DNA of 64,000 nucleotides. Source: Anaspis maculata. Lineage: Eukaryota > Arthropoda > Insecta > Coleoptera > Scraptiidae. The notes beneath the pieces are model-generated. The model ran no database searches. It was not told where the DNA came from and worked only from the letters and a program-made list of their open reading frames with translations. This document shows positions 1 to 10,734 of the stretch, one piece after another (the stretch's first letter is position 1; the number at the start of each line of letters is the position of its first letter). The stretch lies in NCBI GenBank assembly GCA_949128115.1, contig OX421964.1, positions 31,860,177 through 31,924,176 on the forward strand. The letters run 5' to 3'. The position numbers were made by a program, and so were the translations under genes.

Positions 1-121
1 CTGAAGCAATAACAAAAATTACTAAAACCAACTATACAAAAAAAAAGTAAAAAGGGACAGATTGTTAGTCATTTCACGCTGTCAAGGTTTGAGAAGTTTC
101 ACTTCTAAAACTGAAACTTAC

Positions 122-410
122 TTGTGAATATTGGTTTTTTAACGCATCAAGGCACAAGGTAGCCATGTGAACTTGCACTAACCGGACGTGCTCGGCGTCT
201 GGATGATAAAACAAATGAGTGTTGGCGACAATAACGAAATGCTTCCGCGACTCGATCGTTTCTTTCAGCACTACGACCTGAAGTGAAGTCGCCTGTTTCT
301 TGAAATAATCTCTGAAATCGGTATTCTTCTTGAAAGAGTTCCAGAGGTCCTTGAACAGAGGATTCGTATCGATTTCCACGCTGTACACGAGCTGGTCGTT
401 GCAAACTTTC
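122..410 (-). CDS. PDE12: PDE12 coding exon 4 (NTH motif)
   Basis: 289 nt between CCTGCAG (411-417) and a GTAAGT donor (116-121). It encodes KVCNDQLVYSVEIDTNPLFK through CLDALKNQYSQ and includes VANTHLFYHPDAEHVRL. It leaves at phase 0, so the next exon lies left of the window. Confidence 0.9.
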
Positions 411-3400
411 CTGCAGGAACACTTTCATTATTTTTCACTATCGCGCACAACAACAAAAATCATCAAATTACTTGAATCGTCCAAGGTTGTAGAACATGGC
501 CAAGCCTTCTGGAATCTTGTCACCTTTTTTGTGGAAGTGTCCAGCATAACCGTTGTCTTTGAGGAACGGCAAGTAGCAACTTTTATAGACTTCAGCATCT
601 ACTTCTTGTAGACACATAATGTCAGCGTGATACCCTGAAAATCTCAAGTTTTTTTATACCTATGTTGAAGGATTTGAAAACGCACCTGCGAGTTCCAGGA
701 CAGTCAATTTCTTCCTATAGTCCACAGATAAAAACTTTGGCGGGCAGTAAACGAACTGGTCGTCATTATGCGTGTATCTTTGGGATAGTACGTTGTAAGA
801 CACCACTCTTAATCTGTCGAATACAGATTGATAATAATTTAATGAAAAATTAAAATATGATTGCGGTAGAAAAAGAAAACATAATAATATGGTGGTGACC
901 ACCATTGAAAAATATCAACAAAAAAAACTACTTAATCGAATGTGGAGCACTAATAACAAGGCTTCTTTTCGGTAAAATTCAAGTGTCTCAAAATCTACCA
1001 TGAAAGTGGCTACTTTGACGAACGATTTCAAATCTACCGAGCTTTATGGTAGCCTTTCATTGAGCATCAAATGCTGCAGCTTTTCTAGCTGCAGAGTTCT
1101 GATTGGAATTTACGCCTGCCATTGCTGTCAATAACCAACATGTGACCAATGAGATCTCGGCAGCTAAAAAAGCTGCAGCATTTGATGCTCAATGTAAGAC
1201 CACCATTGGGCTTCCAAGGCCAGGAACACGAAGAAAAAAAAAAGCTTCAAGGCTAGGCCCCATCTGCGATATCGCAGAATTGAAATAAAACTATTTCCCG
1301 CCATTATTTCCAACTTTCTGCGACTAGCCGCAAGATCAGCTGTCATCTGTCATCAAGTTTGTCATTTTAGCACCCATTTTCAGACACGGGTTTTGAGAAT
1401 GGAGGAACTAGATTTTTGTTTCTCAACAGCATCCCTTGTACGAATTACGAGATATGCTATATGCACCCTATTTCCCTATTATTCATGCCGTCTTTGAAAT
1501 ATCGGTTGTATCCAATATTTAGGGACCTTTCGCGGTTTTTTCATGCGTCGTGCCCGTACTACTCATAGGTCGAAGGTAAATACCACATACGAAGAATTCA
1601 ACAGATAACTCCTAGTTTTACATAATGATCGTTTCTCCTCGTGTGATACCTACTCACGATCGAACCCACAGAATATCGAACCTTTGATACGAACACTGCA
1701 AACTCACTCTGGTTTGACGTCATGCACTGTTTTGGTTTGGCTACTTTGACTTGACGTATCATATTTAGGTTTTTTCTTTCTTTCTATTTCTCGCCAACAA
1801 AGAGCAACAAAATAACAACGAATCAGACGTACAATACATGATACGAACAATAATTATGCATCTGTTGAATATGGAGTGGGTAAATAAATTGCAAGCATCT
1901 GATTATACCGAATCCGCAAAGATGAAAACACGGAAGGGAAAAACACACATGAACTTGATACGTTTGGTTTTTCTTCCGTTCCGGATATGAACAATAAAGT
2001 GATTACTTTCTGAACAGTCCGGACGCTTGGCAACCATACCGATATCAGCTATCAGGTTGACTTGGAAAACAAAATTGATAATTTGTCAGTATGTTATTCT
2101 TGTTTATAAACAGTGTTTTTTCTTATTTCTTTTCCCCATTTTAATCGACACATCACAAATTCAAAATATATTTTGGTAATAAATAGATACCGATATAAGG
2201 ATGGTGCGAACATTGCAACCAATGAAGTATCCACAAAGCCATATCAAATTTATCCTCGACATTTTGGGAGAAAACCGAAAAACACCAAATCTCATCGCCA
2301 CCGCGACTGGCCGCAAACGTCGCAAGAAGTTCACCACGGGCCAACTTTCTTGCGATAAATCGCGATATCTGTCATCATCACGGCCTGGGAGTTTTATGCA
2401 ATCCGCAGTACATCGATGTAGCAGGAGTTGCCTAAAACCGGTGAGACTGGTTCTCGCCTAGCTTTGGGTAGGGTAGGTGCCTGTATCATATTAATTCTAT
2501 TATTTTAAGTAGGCCGAGATTTAGGACCAAATTCATAGTCATCACTCAACCTACACTCACACTTAATTCTCACTCAACTTGACCCAACACAATGGTTTCA
2601 GGTAAAAATCCCATTGTAGTGTATTAGGATAAGTTGAGTGAAGAATGAGTGAGAGTGTAGGATGAGTGGCCCCCTATTTTATTTAACCATTCGACAGCTT
2701 TTTTCGTCCTCTTTCATTTTTACCAGGAGTACCATACCCCTAAATTTGGTAATTTCCGAGATAATTGATAATTTTGATAAAAAGTGCTATTCATTGAATT
2801 TTTCACGTCGGGCAGGCCTTGGTGATCATCAACAAATGTCTGATTGACACATTTTGCTTGGTTTGATGCCAATAACAAGTTTTTTTTTATTGAATAGCTG
2901 CGCTAAATTCCAATCTGAAGAAAATGCTTTAAAAAAGAATTTCGTTGCCCGATGGTAGAAAGAAAATTAATATTGAGCTTAGTAAAGCGGTTTTCTCGAC
3001 TTCAAAAACCTTCAAACTGTCAAATTGAGAGGTGCGTTCATTTTGACACATGATTTTCTGTATCAGGACCTACTAAGAACATAGAAAATCCAAATAAACG
3101 ACAATTTTTATCAAAATTATCGATTATCTCTGAAATTAGGGGTAGGGTAGCTCTAGTAAAAATGAAAGAGGAAGAAATAAGCTATCGAGTGCTGAGATAA
3201 AATATGGGGCATTCCATTTGAATAAAATGACTTATGGCAATTTGAAATTTGAAGTTCGAAAATATTTTTTGCACACCCTATATAATTGAACCTCAAGTTT
3301 TTTGTCATGAAGTTATTCAGATTCTGTTCGACTACCGTTATGCCAAATTTCATTTCTTGATCTCAAAAAACGAGGCCTCTACGATTTTTCAAAGTGAACC

Positions 3401-4902
3401 TTGAAATTACAAAAAAAAATCAATTTTCAATTTTCAGTTGGTAGCACTGCCACAAATTGAAAAAAATACAGTTGTAATAGAGCTTGAAAAGCTGAACAAG
3501 AAAATGAAATCAAAAGTGGGGCAAAATCTTTTTTTTTGTTATAGCGCAAAAATTGAACATATAATTTTACAAGATAGAACTTTTCAAACTTATAATTTTT
3601 TTATGTATCACACCTTTTTCTCTATTTTGCAAGGTAAGGGCGCTAGGAAAGCCCGACGCACTGTTGCAGGACCCTGTATAGCTAAAATAGCTAAAATTGA
3701 GATTTTCTTTAAAAAGGAAGAAATTTCATACTTCTACCAGCTATCTCGTACAATTGGCGGTGATGGTGATGTCTCCACTTCCAGATTGGTCAAGGGTGGT
3801 CTCAGCAATAGGCATACAAAGCGACAATGCTTGGTATTAATGTGTAAGGTCAAGATCTCCTCTAATTTTTTGCTATTAGCGGGCGGACTATTGATTCGAA
3901 ATTAGTGAAAATATTTTCATTTTGAGTCATCCTGTAACCAGGACAGTGGGTGAAGCAAACCTGTTTGTTGATTACAAGTAAGATAAGGCTTGGAAATGAG
4001 TACCTGCTAGGTATTTATGTTTCAAAAAGTAAAAAATGTGCTTATCATTGTGATAAACTCATTTTCCTCATTCGCTGAATCAATAAAATGACATAAAAAT
4101 TTAACACAGAAAATGTTTCTAATATTTTACTACACTATACTTACCCCTTTTTTACTGGATTCAGAGTATGCTTATGCCGCTCTTGGAAAGGGCACTTTGG
4201 AATATCCAGCATTTTTTCAACTTTGCCAGCCGACGTAACTTCTTCGGGAGGGCCGACACACAATCTGTTGCAAGGGTAGCAAATGACCTTCAAATAATGA
4301 CCGATATCCTCCTCAGTCATGTGATACCGAAATTCTTTCCCGACCTGCACCCAACTGTTCTTGTCCTTCGACCTGTACCAAGCAAACTGCGAAACCTTAG
4401 TGTCCGGCCTGTCTCCAAACATGATGTGCAATTTTAGCGGCTGCACCTCGTTCAGCGCGTACAATATCATGGGAAGTTTCAAATTTTTCACGATTGGCGC
4501 GTTCATAATGACAATGAAGTTCTGATCAAACACTTGCAGAATCAAGAACATTTGCTGGCCTATGACAATCAAATTTTGTAACTTTTCCTTGGGATTGACC
4601 GGACACGTTGTTTCTTGGAAAAACAAGCCGATGGCGGAGCGTATCTTGTCGGTTTTGTCGCAGATTTCGGAATTACGGTTCACGCTCTTCACGATGTGGT
4701 TGATCTTGTTGGCAATGTGCTGCAAAAGGGAATCAACAGTGTCGCAATTGCCACGCACCGCATTGATGGTGTCCTTAATGACTGTGTTGTCTATTTGCAC
4801 GGACAGGGCGAAGACAAGTTCGCACTGTTTGGTGTTCTCGTATTCGCGAAAATACGCCAAATCCATATAAGTTTGGCCCTGGCTCTGGGCCTGATTGTTC
4901 AT
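122..4902 (-). CDS. PDE12: 2',5'-phosphodiesterase 12 (PDE12), 5' four exons, 3' end outside window
   Basis: An exonuclease-endonuclease-phosphatase (EEP) fold enzyme of the CCR4-like group. The family removes 2',5'-linked oligoadenylate and poly(A) tails, in vertebrates mainly in mitochondria. Exons 4902-4145, 813-686, 634-472 and 410-122 join in phase and give 446 codons. Residues 1-253 match the N-terminal domain of the family, including FGDRPDTK, AWYRSKDKNSW and EEDIGHYLKV. The catalytic domain starts at about residue 254 with LRVVSYNVLS. CLQEVD holds the probable Mg-binding Glu306, and ANTHLFYHP holds Asn413 and His415. The C-terminal part with the last Asp/His residues is beyond base 1. 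The start at 4902 is supported by an in-frame TAA at 4918-4920. The N-terminus lacks the usual basic mitochondrial presequence. Identification is from motif recall, not a database search. Confidence 0.9.
472..634 (-). CDS. PDE12: PDE12 coding exon 3 (catalytic Glu)
   Basis: 163 nt between TTTTCAG (635-641) and a GTAATT donor (466-471). It begins GYHADIMCLQEVD and ends EGLAMFYNLGRFK. The phase-1 entry and phase-2 exit match the neighbouring exons exactly. It is too short to stand out as a separate open frame, but the splice signals and family motif are clear. Confidence 0.88.
686..813 (-). CDS. PDE12: PDE12 coding exon 2 (start of EEP domain)
   Basis: 128 nt between a CAG acceptor (814-816) and a GTGCGT donor (680-685). 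The first base completes the Gly codon left open by exon 1. It encodes LRVVSYNVLSQRYTHND and PPKFLSVDYRKKLTVLELA, matching the first beta strand and following region of the CCR4/PDE12 catalytic domain. Confidence 0.88.
1041..1211. mobile_element. MITE with about 65-bp inverted ends
   Basis: The arms at 1041-1107 and 1148-1211 are inverted copies sharing CATTGAGCATCAAATGCTGC. A third partial copy lies at 10355-10424. Non-coding, inserted in PDE12 intron 1. The superfamily is not clear. Confidence 0.75.
1212..2537. other. PDE12 intron 1, no recognised feature
   Basis: Intronic sequence of ordinary AT-rich composition. The open frames present (for example near 2113-2461) are short, overlap on both strands and match no family I know. 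No RNA gene or element ends are apparent. Confidence 0.5.
2538..2671. mobile_element. Short MITE (about 134 bp) with about 50-bp inverted ends
   Basis: The left arm is rich in CACTCAACCTACACTCACAC and the right arm is its inverted counterpart (GAGTGAGAGTGTAGGATGAG). It abuts the next palindrome directly. Confidence 0.7.
2672..3209. mobile_element. Foldback element, about 538 bp
   Basis: Both ends read CCCCTATTTTAT / ATAAAATATGGGG. Inverted blocks run inward from both sides, including CCTCTTTCATTTTTAC (left) and GTAAAAATGAAAGAGG (right), and ATAATTGATAATTTTGAT against ATCAAAATTATCGATTAT. There is no coding capacity. Confidence 0.75.
3210..4144. other. PDE12 intron 1, 5' part, no gene supported
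   Basis: AT-rich. It contains wording also seen at foldback ends elsewhere in the window (CACACCCTATATA near 3275, GACCCTGTATAGC near 3670), so it is probably decayed element sequence. A 155-codon open frame at 3438-3905 on the plus strand is compositionally simple and not recognised. Confidence 0.45.
4145..4902 (-). CDS. PDE12: PDE12 coding exon 1 (N-terminal domain)
   Basis: 758 nt ending in phase 2 at a GTAAGT donor (4139-4144). It encodes residues 1-252 plus two bases of a Gly codon. There is a possible 3' splice site in the 5' UTR (TTGCAG, 4924-4929), so an upstream non-coding exon is plausible. The exon contains the middle domain that precedes the EEP domain in this family. Confidence 0.88.
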
Positions 4903-5295
4903 GTTGAAAATGTGTGGTTATGCCTGCAATCAAATGGTAAGCTTGGGAGAATAAGATGAATTATTAGTGTAATTACAAGGCACTTGGCGGAATGTTGGTT
5001 TAACGCTGATCAAACAGTATTGATTATTCAGTTCATTTGTATTATCAGTTTTTGTTATTTCGGTATCATTGCAGATTTAAATTTGACACTGACAAGTCTC
5101 TGGACTAGAGGATTTTCGAATTTCGACAGTTGACTAGTTGACAGCTGATGGAGGAGGGAAAGCGAAATGAAAGCTGATTGGACGGATGCCTTTTGAACTG
5201 GATTTGGCAACGACCACGCAACGACATCCCTAGCAACGACCTTGCACGTATACAGGGTGCTGCAACTAGCTATTCTCTGAACGGATCCCTATGCA
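4903..5295. promoter_or_regulatory. 5' flank of PDE12
   Basis: Contains the probable 5' UTR and promoter region of the minus-strand PDE12 gene. No TATA box or initiator could be assigned with confidence. A CAGGGTG-type element end (TACAGGGTGCTGC) appears near 5250. Confidence 0.35.
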
Positions 5296-5505
5296 ACATC
5301 CCACCGCGTATTCATCCTCTACCACTGAAACATCCCCGCTCTCCGTGGGTCATTGAGCGGTGGGATGTTTTGCCCGGGTGGGATGTTTCAGCAGTGGGCA
5401 TTTTCGCGTTTGCAGAATTCGTGGAAACATTGAGCGGTGGGAATGTTGTCAAGTATGATGTTTCAGTGGTAGGTACCTAGAAGATGAATACGCGGTGGTA
5501 TGGGT
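5296..5505. repeat. Palindromic repeat with CATCCCACCGCG ends
   Basis: Left arm CATCCCACCGCGTATTCATC and right arm GATGAATACGCGGTGGTATG are inverted. Internal copies of GGATGTTTCAGCAGTGGG and related words give a nested palindrome of about 210 bp. Confidence 0.65.
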
Positions 5506-5552
5506 CCATATTCAGCAGTCCACGGTGAAATCAGACCACCAGCTCAAACGTC

Positions 5553-5770
5553 CCACCGGAAAAAGGTCCCCCCACGACTCATTATTTAGATATCCCCGGG
5601 TTCTGCTACCGTGAAGACATTCACTGCTAAAACGATCCACCGGAAAAAGGTCCACAAACGCATTTATCCCCGAGTTCTGACACCGCGAAGATATCCACTG
5701 CTCAAACGTCCCACCGGAAAAAGTCCACGACTCATTTATCCCCGAGTTCTACCACCGTGAAGACAACCAT
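5553..5770. repeat. Tandem repeat, three copies of about 74-84 bp
   Basis: Units start at 5553, 5637 and 5711, each with CCACCGGAAAAAG then CGACTCATTTATCCCCGAG-like sequence and an ACCGTGAAGAC or ACCGCGAAGA block. The same unit recurs inverted at 10735-10915. Confidence 0.75.
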
Positions 5771-6171
5771 CAGGCAGCACGCTGACGATATATTGACGTC
5801 ATTTTATGGTCATTTCCGACATCGACGATATAAATATGATGTTCAAACTGACGTCATACAGGTGACGCAATATATCATCAGTTCATCACCGTCATAAGTT
5901 GACGTCTTTTTCACGTTCTTTCAACGACAATTCTTCACAATCAAATTAGTATGTTTGGTTTCGTTCAAAATCAGTTAGCTGACTTATTATTATTCAATCC
6001 ATATCTATAATACCAATTCCGGTCTGTGTCCTGCCGGTTGTGCCTCATAGGGTGACTTAATATGCACCTTATATTCCATCATATTCTGGTTCAAGTCAAA
6101 AAATTGGTATTCCAGCCCTTTATTTTTTTTCTTCAATCGGCTCGGCCAAAATAAGTCAGCCTTATTTGGGA

Positions 6172-6642
6172 CAGGGTTACCAGATTTCTGAAATCGCAAT
6201 GCGGGACAGACACGTATAACAAAGTTAATGGGGCTTCCGGGGAGATAGAATATTTTCCCAAGAGCGCCGCAGGCGATTTTTTTTTAATGATCATAGTATC
6301 TACTTTAATATTGATAATAATGTGTTTCTTCTCAAACAATGGTATTAGTGCCCCACATACATGCCAAGCTAGTCTTTGTCAATTGGGTCTCTGTGGGTCT
6401 AGTCTAGCTACATCTACACCTTTGCGCGCAGTAACTTTTTCCTCTATTCATTTATTATCAATTTGAACTGAATTTTAAAGTTGTAAGTTGAATTTTGAAT
6501 TTGAATTTGGTGAATAATTAACAAATATATCAAATAAGCCAAAATATAAGTGTGCGGGACATTTTCTGGTGTATGCGGAACGCGGGACAAAAGAATCAGT
6601 TGCGGGACAATCCCGCAGAAAACGGGACGTCTGGCATCCCTG
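6172..6642. mobile_element. Non-autonomous hAT-type element with 8-bp TSD
   Basis: Begins CAGGGTTACCAGA and ends TCTGGCATCCCTG. It is flanked on both sides by the perfect 8-bp duplication ATTTGGGA (6164-6171 and 6643-6650). CAGGG termini with an 8-bp duplication are the hAT superfamily signature. 471 bp, no transposase. Confidence 0.9.
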
Positions 6643-6730
6643 ATTTGGGACTTTTGGGTGCAGCAATCAGGCGTTAGGAAATGAATATGTAATAAAAGTT
6701 ACATAATACTAAGTAACTATGCACTACATA

Positions 6731-8012
6731 CAGGGCTGGGCGGTATTTCAAATACAAGTATTTGAAATACGTATTTGAAATACATTCAAGTATTTTGTAT
6801 TTTGTATTTATATACATTTGATTGAGAAGTATTCGTATTTTGTATTTTGGAATAGGTCAGGCAGCTAGTATTTCGTATTTTGTATTTTAAATACATTTTT
6901 CGGAAAAGTATTGTTACGGTATTCGGGTTCGCCTATCTCGAAATTGAACGCGCTGATTTACTTGTAAACAAACTGCACTTTATTAGCTACTACCGATACA
7001 ACAATATAAAGCACAGAATTATTAATCGCTTGGTAATTCACAATGTCGCCGAGATGTTAACGCCACCATCGCTCGATTCGAACTCTCTCGATGCCAGGTC
7101 GAGTTCCTCTCGTATAGTGGCATCGAAGGTTCTGGATGCTTCCTGATAGTGTTTACAGCACACGAGGATATCTCTGGTATCTGCGTCGAGAATATACGCG
7201 TACTTTCTACGGCACCTCCACCAGAAGTCTCGACGTGTCGTGACCTACCGCTGAAGTCTCTCGATGCTTCCCGAATGCAACGCGTAGATCTAGATTTCTC
7301 TAGAAAGAGCCGGGATGGTCGCGAGCTTCGTAACAGTATTTTATTGATTTTCAAAATACAAAATACATATTTGTTTCCCATGCTCTTTAGTCTGTTCGGA
7401 CCAAAATTGTTCTGGTAATACTATATTCACCCCAATGACATTTCTTGCTTTTGCACACTATCTGGGATCGATAATGAGTTCGATTGCATCTTTTACGTTT
7501 CACGTTTTACTGGTAAGTGCATCCTACTGTCAGCTACGAGAGGTTCCATGTCGGATGTCGGACAATATTTTCGAAAAGCTGGTTGTCCCCAAAAGAAATC
7601 AACATTTGTTATTTTAAAGAATTGATGAATGAAGTAAGGAATAGGTTTGAATATAAAGTTTTCTTCACTTTATGGTTATTTCATTTGTCTTTTCATAGTT
7701 CATAATGATTTACTTATTGTTACGACTGAATCAATGAAGTGTTCTCATCGAAATACTTGCATTTTAGGGTTTTTCCAATAAAATGGTTGAAATACGCAAT
7801 AAGAATGTATTTTGTATTTTGTATTTGGAATACTCTAGGTTGTATTTTGTATTTTGAAATTTCTTAGTTTTCCAAAATAGGTACGTATTTTGTATTTTGT
7901 ATTTCAAAGACATTTCAAGAAGTAGTTTGTATTTTGTATTTCGACTATCTTGGATCGTGTATTTTGTATTTTGTATTTGAATACATTTTTCGAAGTATTT
8001 TGCCCAGCCCTG
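6731..8012. mobile_element. Non-autonomous hAT-type element with 8-bp TSD
   Basis: Begins CAGGGCTGGGC and ends GCCCAGCCCTG. It is flanked by the perfect 8-bp duplication ACTACATA at 6723-6730 and 8013-8020. The subterminal regions consist of repeated GTATTTTGTATTTTG words on both sides. 1282 bp including a nested solo LTR at 6912-7335. No transposase reading frame. Confidence 0.92.
6912..7335. mobile_element. Solo LTR (family with TGTTACG...CGTAACA ends)
   Basis: Begins TGTTACGGTATTCGGGTTCG and ends TTCGTAACA. The 4-bp target duplication GTAT is on both sides (6908-6911 and 7336-7339). The ends and internal layout match the copies at 23216-23624 and 37172. It lies inside the hAT element at 6731-8012, so it arrived later. 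Confidence 0.88.
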
Positions 8013-8020
8013 ACTACATA

Positions 8021-10060
8021 CAGGGTGAGTCATTGATATGGGCGAGCTCAATTACACCTAGTCATTAATGATATCGAAATGAACCAAACGGCACTGCAAA
8101 CGGGAGGTCAAGGTGCAGTTTGTAAAATTATTTTGCTCTATACAGGGTGCCCCATTTTTGCAGAGCAGTTTTTGAATGGGCTTTTTTAAATGGCCATCCC
8201 CTGTATATTTTTGCATATTTGGATTTGCCCTTTCTCAGGCATTACAAATTCGTTTAGTTTTTGCAATAATTCGCTTCAACCGTTCAGAAGTTATTGATTT
8301 TTTCTAAAAATTAATGCGTTTGTATAGGCACTTACTGAATAGTAGTTTTCATGACAATTTTGTGCTTCAGTGGGCATGCGTAAGACTTGACAGTTCGGGT
8401 CGGCAGAGTCGGCTAGCACCAGAGGTATAGGGTGGGGAGAATGATTACAGAGCTGTGCGAGTCTGGTAAGCACGCGAAAGGTCGAATTTTTGCCGTCTAG
8501 ACCTGATGAAAAGTACTATAAATCGCAAGGCACTTGATTTTTAGGTTATTAAGCTGGGACTTTGCTCATGTTTGAGCAACAGCATAGGGAATCTTTCAGG
8601 CGGTAATATCGCCTATTTCCGTTCCGGTATCACCCTGCTGTGTCACATTGATTTCGGTAAACTTTGAAGGGCCATAACTTATTTTTTTCAAATAGCATTC
8701 TTTTTTTTTATTTCTTATTCGTATCAGGCGTCTCATCTCACATCTTTTTCACCTTTTATGTTTTCTCTCAAAAGTTGATAGTTTGAAAAATTATTCGGGT
8801 TTTCTAAAAAAATGGACACAAATTTCATCGATTAAACTTTGAGTGCAATGAAAATCAACTAATTCTGAAAACCAACGTCAAAGTGACTTCTATTGTACGT
8901 CACATTCAAATTTTGACAAGAAATTTTGTTATTTTGAACAGTTTTTACGATTGCAAATGTAGTAGTAAATGTTATCACTATTGATTTGTTGCACTACCTC
9001 AATAAATAATATTGTTCAATTCCTTGTTCTGATATTTTGAGTTTTTTAATTTTTACAAAATAATTCCTTGCCAAAATTTGAAAGTGACGTACAATAGAAG
9101 TCATATTGACGTTGGTTGTCAGAATTAGTTGATGCAGTTTGGATTTAGAATTAGTTTGATTTTTAAGTTGATTACTTGATCCGCTGCCATGGCCTGCGAG
9201 GTCACCTGACTTGACTAATCCAATTTTTTCTTCGGGGCTTTGCTCACGATCGGGTGTATGAAGCTCAAGTCAATACCGGAGGGAAAATATGCAAGAAATA
9301 ATTAGAAAGGCTTTCCGTAGCATTCTTTAATTTCACTTGATAATTTCTTGTCAAAATTTAAAAGTGACGTACAATAGAAGTCACTTTGACATTGGTTGTC
9401 AGACTTAGTTGATTTTCATTGCACGCTAAGTTTAATCGATGAAATTTGTGTCCAGTTTTTAGAAAAACCGAATTATTTTTCAAACTATCAACTTTCAAGA
9501 TAAAACATAAGAGGTAAAAAAAATGTGTAATGAGACGCTTGATACGAATAATAAATAAAAAACAGAGAGTGCTAGTTGAAAAAATGAAGTTATGGCCCTT
9601 CAAAGTTTACCAAAATCAATGTGTCACAGCAAGGTCTTACCGAAACGAAAATAGGCGATATTACCGCTAAAAGATACCCTATGCTATTGCTTGAACAGGA
9701 GCAAAGTCCCAACTTGATAACCTAAGAACTAAGTGCGTTGCGATTTATTTAGTAAGTACCTACAAACGCATCCATTTTTAGGAAAAAATTAATAACTTCT
9801 GAACAGTTGAAGCGAATTGCAAAAACTAAACGAATTGGTAATGCCTGAGAAAGGACAAATTCAAATATGCAAAAATATACAGGGAGTGCTATTTAAAAAA
9901 GCTCATTCAAAAACTGCTCTGCGAAAATGGGGCACCCTGTATAGAGCAAAATAATTTTACAAACTGCACTTTGACCTCCCATTTGCAGTGCCGTTTGGTT
10001 CATTTCTATATCATCAATGATGTAGGTGTAATTGAGCTCGCTCATATCAATGACACCCTG
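8021..10060. mobile_element. Large foldback element, 2.04 kb, TA duplication
   Basis: Ends CAGGGTGAGTCATTGATATG and CATATCAATGACACCCTG, flanked by TA. Inverted blocks run inward over most of the length, for example 8090-8190 against 9890-9990 and 8810-8905 against 9363-9455. A third copy of the GTGACGTACAATAGAAGTCA block lies near the centre (9083). There is no coding region. It starts one base after the hAT target duplication. Confidence 0.85.
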
Positions 10061-10354
10061 TATATGAATTTTTTAAACAACATTCATATTCCGAAGTCCG
10101 CGCGATTGTATCGTCGCCAGTACTCGTCAAAAACCTCAGTTGTAACTTTCTTTTTACCTACTAAAAATGAGTCCACAAATGGTCACTACCAGACGTTAAT
10201 TTTACGTCATTAGATGACGTCATTGTATCTGTGACGTTAACACGTGATTACAGCGTCATAAATGACGATAAAAATGACGTTAAATGGACGACTTACATGA
10301 CGTTGAACTGTCGTCTGCTCAACGTCAGTGTGCCGCCTGGGCATCCACTGCTGA

Positions 10355-10424
10355 TGGTGCCCTTACATTGAGCATCAAATGCTGCAGCTTTTTCAGCTGC
10401 TGAGCTCTCATTGGTCACATGTGA
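10355..10424. repeat. Half copy of the MITE seen at 1041-1211
   Basis: Shares CATTGAGCATCAAATGCTGC and CTCATTGGTCACATGTG with one arm of the intron 1 element. Only one arm is present. Confidence 0.7.
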
Positions 10425-10734
10425 TCCACCGGAAAAAGGTCCACCACGCATTTATCTACTGTCAGGTGACTTCGTCCATAGACATTGCAAAACTAGATGA
10501 AGTTATTGGGTGTATGTTTGAAATCAGATAGCCTATACCTCTTTTGTATCTCCAAACTTTTCACTGATCACTGTTAAAAAACGAGCAACTACTGTCGAGT
10601 AATATTTTGGACAAGAAATAAACTGCTGCTATTTTTCATACTGATATAATTATGCAACCAAACATATATTCAACAGACCATCTACTAGTTTTGGAATGTC
10701 TATGGGTGCAGGCGGTATATTATTATGACGGTGG

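Larger units (their letters stand above)
5771..10339. mobile_element. Interrupted GACGTC-rich foldback element
   Basis: The ends are CAGGCAGCACGCTGACG at 5771 and CGTCAGTGTGCCGCCTG ending at 10339, inverted. Each terminal 150-200 bp carries repeated TGACGTCA/GACGTT words. The interior is filled by later insertions (6172-6642, 6731-8012, 8021-10060). No internal coding region of its own is left. That the two ends once formed one element is inference from the matching termini. Confidence 0.6.

Noticed and set aside
3438..3905. 155-codon open frame on the plus strand in PDE12 intron 1
   Set aside because: Low-complexity, antisense to the gene, no family resemblance, and overlaps decayed foldback wording.
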